Assembly: GCA_949295505.1 (NCBI GenBank) | Contig: CASFLH010000016.1 | Span: 1 to 35,150, forward strand | Length of the DNA stretch: 35,150 nt | Direction: 5' to 3' | Source of the DNA: an uncultured Spirochaetales bacterium | Lineage (GTDB): Bacteria; Spirochaetota; Spirochaetia; Sphaerochaetales; Sphaerochaetaceae | In this document: positions 1 through 5,687 of the stretch, one piece after another | Numbering within the stretch: position 1 is the first letter of the stretch | How the letters are laid out: the number at the start of each line of letters is the position of its first letter | The notes under the pieces: generated by a model | The model's database searches: none | Seen by the model: the letters and a program-made list of their open reading frames with translations, nothing else | Told to the model about the DNA's origin: nothing | Translations under genes and position numbers: made by a program

Positions 1-2
1 TG

Positions 3-206
3 AAATCAACCGCGGTGATGCATCTGGCTGCCGACACATCAAAGCGCGCGGAACTTGCAGGAACGTTCGATTTCCTTGTCGCCGGCGTTATTGATACTTA
101 TGCTGATTCACTCTGTGAGGCAATACCGACAGATGTCGCGGATCTGCCTGAACTGCTGACGAGAATAGTTGGAGGGGCTGTTCACGAGCTTACAGAGCTC
201 AGATGA
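3..206 (+). CDS. C-terminal fragment of an unidentified protein (possibly TetR-type regulator)
   Basis: An open frame enters from the left edge and stops with TGA at 204-206, so only the last 67 or so residues are visible. GTG and ATG codons at 15 and 18 are in frame, but no Shine-Dalgarno precedes them, so I treat the gene as truncated by the window. The visible part looks alpha-helical, with hydrophobic stretches (FDFLVAGVI, LLTRIVGGAV) spaced like the C-terminal ligand-binding helices of TetR-family regulators. That resemblance is weak and the DNA-binding half cannot be seen. The end overlaps the convergent J-protein gene by 8 bases, leaving no room for a terminator. Confidence 0.45.
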   Translation, partial: KSTAVMHLAADTSKRAELAGTFDFLVAGVIDTYADSLCEAIPTDVADLPELLTRIVGGAVHELTELR

Positions 207-792
207 TGCAGCAGCAAGGGAAGAAGGGGAAGCAGCATGGGAAGAATCCTGTGCTGATTCCTCCATATGTCCTTGAGTAATCCTCATATGCGCTTCTCCT
301 TCCTGTCAGTCTGTCCCTGAATGCGCGGTATGTCATGTTCCCCGGTTCTCTGGCTATGGCTGTCTCTATGTCCCTCATCGCGCTTACTGTGTCACCTGTG
401 TGGGCCTCGGCATACGCGGCAAGATAATACCATCTGCCTGTGCGTCTCTCGGCGGGAACGGATTTCAGGGCATTGAGCGCCTCCACAAAACGCCTTGCGT
501 TGATATATGCCACAGCAGCACGCAGCTCTATCGGTTCTTCCTGGCTTTCGCTGCGGTATCCGCCATATCCGTAGCTGTATCCATAACCAGATGAAGATGA
601 GCTCGAATAGCTTTCCTTATGGTTTATGATCTGGTCATACGCGGCATTGATCTCCTGCATCTTCCTCGCGGCTTCAGGACTGTTCCCGGCGACATCCGGA
701 TGGTATTTTTTTGCAAGGGTCTTGTATGCTTTCTTGACTTCCTCATCGGAGGCGCCAGGGTTAAGACCTAGAACGCTGTATGGATCACTCAC
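199..792 (-). CDS. J-domain (DnaJ-like) protein with cysteine-string C-terminus
   Basis: A J domain at residues 4-60 carries the HPD tripeptide at 31-33, which in this family stimulates Hsp70/DnaK ATPase activity. A Ser/Gly/Tyr low-complexity linker (61-79) and a helical, TPR-like region (about 88-160) follow. The glycine-phenylalanine region and CxxCxGxG zinc centre of DnaJ are absent, so this is a type III J-protein rather than DnaJ. The last 15 residues are FFPCCFPFFPCCCII: five cysteines in a hydrophobic tail ending CCII, which resembles the cysteine string of eukaryotic DnaJC5 and also fits a CaaX-like pattern. It is the last gene of an operon; its ATG overlaps the DUF5685 stop by 4 bases, suggesting coupled translation. 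I infer membrane association; the client is unknown. Confidence 0.88.
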   Translation of the reverse strand: MSDPYSVLGLNPGASDEEVKKAYKTLAKKYHPDVAGNSPEAARKMQEINAAYDQIINHKESYSSSSSSGYGYSYGYGGYRSESQEEPIELRAAVAYINARRFVEALNALKSVPAERRTGRWYYLAAYAEAHTGDTVSAMRDIETAIAREPGNMTYRAFRDRLTGRRSAYEDYSRTYGGISTGFFPCCFPFFPCCCII

Positions 793-1586
793 TTCTTCTC
801 TTCCTTGAATTTTGACCAGATTCCACTGTATAGGATATTCCGCAGAATGAAAACATGCTGATCAAGCGGCAAGCGCTCAAAGGCAGCGGAGGCAGCAGAA
901 GCCGCATCCAGCAGCAGCTGTCTCATCTCTTCTTCTCTGATGTCCTGTGGAAGAGGGTTATATGCTCCTTCCTTCGCATCTTTTTTCCGGTCGCACCATG
1001 CGTCCAGAAGGTAGATGAACCTGCCAAGACCGCAACCGAGGCTTCTCAGGTCATCGCGGAAGAATGAATCCTCATCATATACGAATACCTCGCCAAGTAT
1101 TTCCCCGAAGAGCAGCGACATATGCTCAGCATCGCGGGAGTTCAGTTCCTCTTCCCTGCCTATAAGATCAAGTCCTGTCCTGATGCGTTCCGCCACTCTG
1201 GGGTATTTCTCCTCAAGTGCCGGCAGCAGGGCACGCATCTTCTTCTCCTCGTTTTTTCCTTTCCCCTCGTCTTTCACTTTGTCCAGCAGGGAATAGTAAC
1301 CGAGCAGCATCTGCATATCAGCGGCATAGGAGGAAAATAGGGTGGTCACATAGGCATGTTCTTTCACCGGATGGGGGATGCATCTCTCCTGGCCTTTCGT
1401 TTCTGGGGAATCGCAGAGGTCGGAAAGCACCATCTCCAGGAATACCATGTCATAGGACAGCGCCATGACAGCCTTCGGTCCATACTGCTCACGCAGTGTG
1501 CGGCAGAGTCCGCAGTAATGTGATTTGTAGACTTCCTTTTCCTCTTTTGTCAGAGAAGAGCCATTCGCAAGAACATAACCGAACAT
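789..1586 (-). CDS. DUF5685 family protein
   Basis: 265 residues, recognised as DUF5685 from its N-terminus (MFGYV, then YCGLC at 24-28) and its position beside a J-protein, an arrangement I associate with Clostridia. The function is unknown. The protein appears all-helical. Two aspartate motifs stand out: LLDKVKDE at 100-107 and DAWCD...D...G.Y.P spanning 195-211. Their spacing recalls the first (DxxxD) and second (RDxxxD, then G and Y-x-P) Mg-diphosphate-binding motifs of squalene/phytoene synthases. This is a pattern match by eye, not a proven homology. Cysteines 25 and 28 could bind metal. It begins 1 base after the upstream zinc-ribbon stop and overlaps the J-protein start, so the three are surely co-transcribed. 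Confidence 0.8.
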   Translation of the reverse strand: MFGYVLANGSSLTKEEKEVYKSHYCGLCRTLREQYGPKAVMALSYDMVFLEMVLSDLCDSPETKGQERCIPHPVKEHAYVTTLFSSYAADMQMLLGYYSLLDKVKDEGKGKNEEKKMRALLPALEEKYPRVAERIRTGLDLIGREEELNSRDAEHMSLLFGEILGEVFVYDEDSFFRDDLRSLGCGLGRFIYLLDAWCDRKKDAKEGAYNPLPQDIREEEMRQLLLDAASAASAAFERLPLDQHVFILRNILYSGIWSKFKEEKK

Positions 1587-1587
1587 A

Positions 1588-1995
1588 TCAGGTCTTCTTT
1601 ATGAACTGATGTCCGCAGTGCGGGCATGTGATTCTGATCTTTCCCTTTCCTCTGGGGACTCTGAGTTCCTTCCTGCATTCAGGACAGCGGAAGTATGCAT
1701 GTGTCTTCTTCTCCTCCTTCCTGCGTTTCTTCTCCTCAGCTTTCTGTGGATCTTTTCTGAGAGAACGGAAGAAGGAGAGGAATCTCTCATTCTCTGCTCT
1801 TCGCTTGGCGACATTCATGCTCATCATTCTCCAGGCAGCAACAGCGACCAGGATGATGGCAACAGCAGAGACAAGATAGCGTGCCGCTTCATGTGTGATT
1901 ACAGAGGCAGCAGTTGCCGTGACAAGTGCCGCAGCAGTGAGAAAAACAGATAATGCATCGGAGCCATTGCGCCCCGCAAAGAAACCATTGCCCAT
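1588..1995 (-). CDS. Membrane-anchored zinc-ribbon protein
   Basis: 135 residues. Two hydrophobic segments (about 15-34 and 38-57) predict a membrane hairpin, followed by a strongly charged Arg/Lys/Glu stretch (about 62-98) and a C-terminal zinc ribbon with CPEC at 104-107 and CPHC at 124-127. It is first in the operon with DUF5685 and the J-protein. The ribbon probably faces the cytoplasm, judging by the positive charge that follows the second segment. No Shine-Dalgarno precedes the ATG; a promoter -10 element ends only 6 bases upstream, so the message is probably leaderless. The specific function is unknown; a scaffold or adaptor for the two downstream proteins is an inference from linkage only. 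Confidence 0.8.
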   Translation of the reverse strand: MGNGFFAGRNGSDALSVFLTAAALVTATAASVITHEAARYLVSAVAIILVAVAAWRMMSMNVAKRRAENERFLSFFRSLRKDPQKAEEKKRRKEEKKTHAYFRCPECRKELRVPRGKGKIRITCPHCGHQFIKKT

Positions 1996-2030
1996 AGAAT
2001 GAATATCGCAATGGAAAAAGGAGTTGTCAA
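1996..2030 (-). promoter_or_regulatory. Promoter of the zinc-ribbon/DUF5685/J-protein operon (leaderless type)
   Basis: On the minus strand a perfect TTGACA (-35, bases 2030-2025) is followed by a 17-base spacer and GATATT (-10, 2007-2002). Only 6 bases (CATTCT) separate the -10 from the ATG at 1995, so transcription should start at or next to the A of ATG. On the plus strand the same -35 reads TTGTCA (2024-2029) and may serve the divergent glycerophosphodiesterase gene. Confidence 0.72.
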
Positions 2031-2059
2031 ATCCTCCGCAGGAGATTAATTATTGAAGC

Positions 2060-2785
2060 ATGGATATTATTGCGCACAGGGGTTTCAGCGGAACATACCC
2101 CGAGAATACGATGCTGAGCTTCAGGAAAGCCGTTGAGAGCGGTGCGGATGCTATTGAGCTTGACGTTCATCTGTCCAGGGATGGAGAGGTCATGATCATT
2201 CATGATGAGGCGCTGGGACGAACAGCAGGCGTTGATGGCTGTGTCTTCGATTACACACGGTCCGAGCTGGAGAGAATCAGCGCCGGAAAGACCAAGGATG
2301 ACCGTTTCGGATTCACCCCGATACCATCGCTCGAGGAATATCTTGCGATGATACGTGACACGGATCTCTATACCAACATCGAGCTGAAGACCGCTCCTGT
2401 ATGCTATCCTGGCATCGAGGAGAAGACTGTCGATCTTGTCCGTCGCTTCGGCCTGGAGAAACGTATCATATTCTCCTCCTTCAACTGGCTTTCGGTTTTC
2501 CGTATCAGGCAGATTGCCCCTGAGTTTCCTGTGGGACTGCTTTTTGATGGATTTCCGCTGAGAAACATAGGAAGCATCATCCATGCCTCCGGGCTGGAGT
2601 GCTATCATCCATCATTCAGGATTCTCGACGACCAGGCTGTCTCTGAGCTTCATGAAAACGGGGTGAAGATCAATGTCTGGACGGTCAATAGCGAGGAAGA
2701 GATGCGGAAATGCGCTGTCTGGGAGATTGATGGTCTGATCACCAACGAACCTGCAAAAGCGGGGGAGGTCCTTGACTCTATCTAA
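2060..2785 (+). CDS. Glycerophosphodiester phosphodiesterase
   Basis: 241 residues, the usual size of the compact bacterial cytoplasmic GDPD family, which splits glycerophosphodiesters into an alcohol and glycerol-3-phosphate. The family motifs are present: IIAHRGFSGTYPENT at 3-17 (catalytic His6, Arg7), ELDVHLSRDG with the metal-binding Glu/Asp pair at about 38-47, then IIHDE with the second catalytic His, and NIELK further on. There is no signal peptide, so it acts in the cytoplasm. The gene is divergent from the J-protein operon. No Shine-Dalgarno lies at the right distance (a GGAG is 15 bases away); a TTGTCA / TTAATT promoter with 16-base spacing would start transcription close to the ATG, but its -10 match is poor. 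The zinc-operon promoter begins inside its 3' end. Confidence 0.92.
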   Translation: MDIIAHRGFSGTYPENTMLSFRKAVESGADAIELDVHLSRDGEVMIIHDEALGRTAGVDGCVFDYTRSELERISAGKTKDDRFGFTPIPSLEEYLAMIRDTDLYTNIELKTAPVCYPGIEEKTVDLVRRFGLEKRIIFSSFNWLSVFRIRQIAPEFPVGLLFDGFPLRNIGSIIHASGLECYHPSFRILDDQAVSELHENGVKINVWTVNSEEEMRKCAVWEIDGLITNEPAKAGEVLDSI

Positions 2786-2802
2786 TCTGAGAATTATTCT
2801 CA
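2772..2802 (+). promoter_or_regulatory. Zur/Fur-type operator embedded in a leaderless promoter
   Basis: TTGACT (-35, 2772-2777), a 17-base spacer and TATTCT (-10, 2795-2800) form a well-spaced promoter starting inside the end of the upstream gene. The -10 lies within a perfect 7-1-7 inverted repeat, TGAGAAT-T-ATTCTCA (2788-2802), the classic geometry of Fur-family (Fur, Zur, PerR) boxes. The ATG of the regulator gene is at 2809, so the predicted start of transcription (about 2807-2809) coincides with the start codon. Binding would occlude RNA polymerase directly, giving autoregulation of the regulator and the zinc transporter. Confidence 0.8.
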
Positions 2803-2808
2803 TTTTTC

Positions 2809-3198
2809 ATGAGATCATATAATACCCGTCAAAGGGCTGCGGTTGTGTCTTTCTTCCTGTCACATCAGGAGCGGAGCTGTACGCCGGAAGATGTCGCAGC
2901 TGCTTTGCCGGATGTGCCGCAGTCCACGGTCTACCGCATCATATCCCAGCTTTCCTGTGATGGAACCATCCGCCGCAGCGGTACTGATGGCAGGAAGAAC
3001 CTCTATCAGTATCAGGGGAAGGAGTGTCCCGGGCATATGCATATAAGATGCCGCAATTGCGGTCGCATAGAGCATCTGGATCCGCAGACGACAAGGTCAA
3101 TCGAATCCCTGGTTGAGAATGCCTCAGGATTCATGGCACTTGATACAACTGTGTTCGAAGGTCTCTGCAGTGAATGCCGGGGGCAGGAAAAACCATGA
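2809..3198 (+). CDS. zur: Fur-family regulator, probably zinc-responsive (Zur)
   Basis: 129 residues with the Fur layout: an N-terminal winged helix (about 5-65, including the recognition segment PQSTVYRIISQL) and a C-terminal metal-binding dimerisation domain with HMHIRCRNCGRIEHLD and two CxxC pairs (CRNC and CSEC) that hold structural zinc in this family. It is the first gene of the cluster encoding a zinc ABC transporter, which is why I prefer Zur over Fur or PerR; the sequence alone does not settle the metal. A perfect Fur-type palindrome overlaps its promoter, so it probably represses its own operon when zinc is plentiful. No Shine-Dalgarno precedes the ATG, consistent with a leaderless message. 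Its stop overlaps the znuA start. Confidence 0.88.
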   Translation: MRSYNTRQRAAVVSFFLSHQERSCTPEDVAAALPDVPQSTVYRIISQLSCDGTIRRSGTDGRKNLYQYQGKECPGHMHIRCRNCGRIEHLDPQTTRSIESLVENASGFMALDTTVFEGLCSECRGQEKP

Positions 3199-4118
3199 GG
3201 AAGTTCATCTTGGCCGTGACTGTTGTCCTCTTTCTGTGTTCGTGCGCCATAGAAGGCATGGAGGCTGATGGCTTTCAGGTGGTCGCTGCTGATTTCCCTT
3301 CTTACGATGCCGCAAGAGCTGTTCTCGGAAGCAGTGAGAACCTGGTGATGCTTCTTCCGCCTGGCACGGAAAGCCACAGTTATGATCCGACGCCCCGTGA
3401 TATGGTGCGCATTGCGGAGAGCCGTCTGGTTGTCTATACAGGAGGACCGTCCGATGAGTGGCTTCGCACGATACTCTCTTCTCTTGATGAGCCTCCCGCG
3501 TCTTTTGCGCTCACAGAGCAGGTTGAACTCCTTCATGAAGAGCATAGGGAAGGCATGGAGGAAGAGGAGAATCATGATCACAATGTCCATGAGATTGATG
3601 AGCATGTCTGGACAAGCCCTCGTAATGAAATCCAGATAATCCGCAGTCTTGCAGCTTACATGGGCACGCTGAACAGTGCAGATGCCGCGCTTTATGAGCG
3701 GAATGCTGAGGAATATATCAAGAGGATAGAAGCGCTTGATAATGAGATACAGAGTGTCGTCTCATCGGCGGATAAGAGCACTCTGATCTTCGCATCCCGT
3801 TTCCCGTTGCTGTATTTTGTCCGTGAATACGGTCTTGAGTATTATGCTGCATTTCCCGGCTGCGCAGAGGAAAGTGAGCCCAGCGCCAGGACCGTGGCGT
3901 TTCTCATCGACAAGGCGAAGGAGCTGGATGTGAGCTGCATCCTCAATATTGAATTCTCGTCCCCGATGATTGCCACTGTGATCGCGGATGAGGCGGGATG
4001 CGGTGTTGAGGTCTTCAATACCCTTCATAATGTGACTGCCGCAGATTTCTACAGCGGCAAGGATTATGTGGATCTGATGGAAGAGAATATCGCCGTATTG
4101 CAGGAGGCTTTGAATTGA
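3195..4118 (+). CDS. znuA: Zinc ABC transporter substrate-binding lipoprotein
   Basis: 307 residues from the ATG at 3195, chosen because it overlaps the regulator stop (ATGA) and begins directly with a lipoprotein signal (lipobox LCSC, Cys17); an upstream ATG at 3174 would spoil the signal. The mature protein has the cluster A-I metal-binder fold with candidate ligands His61 (ESHSYDP) and His137 (EHVW), preceded by a short acidic/His loop (about 114-133) typical of zinc binders. At the usual third-histidine position it has Arg202 in SRFPLLYF. This is reminiscent of the clostridial subclass that also carries the downstream YYAAFPGC and SEPS-like segment seen here. It captures zinc outside the membrane and passes it to the permease. 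Confidence 0.9.
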   Translation: MRKFILAVTVVLFLCSCAIEGMEADGFQVVAADFPSYDAARAVLGSSENLVMLLPPGTESHSYDPTPRDMVRIAESRLVVYTGGPSDEWLRTILSSLDEPPASFALTEQVELLHEEHREGMEEEENHDHNVHEIDEHVWTSPRNEIQIIRSLAAYMGTLNSADAALYERNAEEYIKRIEALDNEIQSVVSSADKSTLIFASRFPLLYFVREYGLEYYAAFPGCAEESEPSARTVAFLIDKAKELDVSCILNIEFSSPMIATVIADEAGCGVEVFNTLHNVTAADFYSGKDYVDLMEENIAVLQEALN

Positions 4119-4825
4119 CGCTTATAAGAGGAAGGAATCTTACCATCGGGTATGAAGGACAGGGTATCGTATCTGGGCTGTCCTTTTCGGTGAATGAAGG
4201 GGATTACCTCTGCATCGTTGGTGAGAACGGATCTGGTAAAAGCACATTCGTCAAGACAGTGCTGGGACTGATTGAGCCCCTGAAAGGGCAGGTTGAGTAT
4301 TGTGGTGGTCTGAAAAAGAACGAAATAGGCTATCTTCCGCAGGTATCAGGTATACAGCGAGATTTTCCTTCCTCTGTGATGGAAGTGGTTCTCTCCGGCT
4401 GTCTCAACAGGCATCGGAGACTGTTCTTCTATTCGAGGGAGGAGAAGATGAGAGCTGTACGGGAGCTTGAGAAGCTTGGCATGGAAAGCTATGCTTCCTC
4501 GTCGTTCCAGGAACTTTCAGGCGGACAGCAGCAGCGGGTTCTGCTTGCACGGGCTCTGATGGCTACTGAGAAACTTCTTTTCCTTGATGAGCCTGTTTCC
4601 GGGCTGGATATAAAGACCACTAGCGAACTGTATGAGATGCTTCGTGGCCTCAATGCGGCGGGAATCACTGTCCTGATGGTCACTCATGATATCCATCCGG
4701 TGCTCAATGACTCGCGAACGATTCTGCACTTCTCTCATAACGGGTATTTCTTCGGACCGAAAGACAAATACTTCGAGTCTGAAGCGGGGAAAGCGTTCAT
4801 GAAGGAGGCTGGCCATGATAACTGA
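4115..4825 (+). CDS. znuC: Zinc ABC transporter ATP-binding protein
   Basis: 236 residues. The TTG start at 4115 is chosen because a perfect AGGAGG lies 7 bases upstream and the codon overlaps the znuA stop. It has Walker A (GENGSGKST, 36-44), a Q-loop (YLPQVSG), the signature LSGGQQQR, Walker B (LLFLDEP) and the switch histidine in MVTHD. It lies between the binding protein and the permease, so it powers zinc (possibly also manganese) import. The metal assignment rests on the neighbouring Zur-like regulator and binding protein. Confidence 0.93.
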   Translation: MTLIRGRNLTIGYEGQGIVSGLSFSVNEGDYLCIVGENGSGKSTFVKTVLGLIEPLKGQVEYCGGLKKNEIGYLPQVSGIQRDFPSSVMEVVLSGCLNRHRRLFFYSREEKMRAVRELEKLGMESYASSSFQELSGGQQQRVLLARALMATEKLLFLDEPVSGLDIKTTSELYEMLRGLNAAGITVLMVTHDIHPVLNDSRTILHFSHNGYFFGPKDKYFESEAGKAFMKEAGHDN

Positions 4826-5639
4826 GATTCTTTCTTATCCCTTTCTTGTAAGGGCGCTTCTTGTAGGGTTGTTCGTATCAGTCTCTGCTTCGCTTTTGGG
4901 TGTGAGTCTTGTCCTGCGGCGATTCTCCATGATAGGTGATGGTCTGTCCCATGTGGGGTTCGGTGCTCTTGGGATCTCTGCGATGCTTGCGCTGCAGCCG
5001 ATGATAATCACGATACCTGTTGTCGTGATTTCCGCCTTTATTCTGCTTCATCTTTCAGAGCGGAAGGGAGGGGGCGACAGTTCGATAGCCCTCATCTCCT
5101 CATCAGCGCTCGCCTTAGGTGTGATTGCGGTATCCACTGCGGGAGTTAATACAGACCTTAATGCATTCCTCTTCGGGTCGATCCTCTCTGTGTCCAGGAC
5201 AGATGGCGTGGTGGCTGCAGTTATCTCCGCAGTCACGCTGTTTTCCTACCTTGTGTTCTATCATCAGATATACGCCACGACGTTCGATCCTGCATTTGCC
5301 AGGGCAACCGGTATCAACACGGGACGATACACCGCGCTTCTTTCGCTTCTGACGGCACTTGTTATCGTTGTCGGCATGAGGATTCTTGGCTCTTTGCTGA
5401 TATCAAGCCTGATAATCTTCCCTGCGGCAGTGGCAATGAAGATTGAGAAGACGTATCTGTCTGTCTCCGTGGTGGCAGCTATTGAAGCCGTAGCGGCATT
5501 TGTTGCTGGATTCCTGGCATCTTATGCGTTCTCTCTTCCCACCGGCGCCAGCATCGTTACAGTGCATATGGTTTTCTTCATAGCAGCCTCGGCTTTCAGG
5601 CAGATACGGATAGCAATCAAAGCAAACGAATCCATATGA
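4815..5639 (+). CDS. znuB: Zinc ABC transporter permease
   Basis: 274 residues of largely hydrophobic sequence with about eight or nine membrane segments, matching the ABC-3 metal permease family (LRRFSMIGDGLSHVGFGALG near the N-terminus, and LGSLLISSLIIFPAAVAM further on, both characteristic). The start at 4815 overlaps the ATPase gene by 11 bases with GGAGG just upstream, which indicates coupled translation. It completes the regulator-znuA-znuC-znuB operon. No strong intrinsic terminator is visible in the 48 bases that follow. Confidence 0.92.
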   Translation: MITEILSYPFLVRALLVGLFVSVSASLLGVSLVLRRFSMIGDGLSHVGFGALGISAMLALQPMIITIPVVVISAFILLHLSERKGGGDSSIALISSSALALGVIAVSTAGVNTDLNAFLFGSILSVSRTDGVVAAVISAVTLFSYLVFYHQIYATTFDPAFARATGINTGRYTALLSLLTALVIVVGMRILGSLLISSLIIFPAAVAMKIEKTYLSVSVVAAIEAVAAFVAGFLASYAFSLPTGASIVTVHMVFFIAASAFRQIRIAIKANESI

Positions 5640-5662
5640 GAGCGGAAAACATCAGCCTTGAA

Positions 5663-5674
5663 CAGGCATGCCTG
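5663..5674. promoter_or_regulatory. Perfect 12-bp palindrome upstream of the repeat lipoprotein
   Basis: CAGGCATGCCTG is an exact inverted repeat in the short gap between znuB and the lipoprotein gene. A GATAGT -10-like hexamer (5676-5681) follows, 6 bases before the GTG start, so the palindrome would lie in the core promoter spacer, where a repressor could act. It does not match the zinc operator. With no loop it is more likely a protein site than an RNA hairpin, but chance is possible. Confidence 0.35.
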
Positions 5675-5687
5675 AGATAGTAACATC

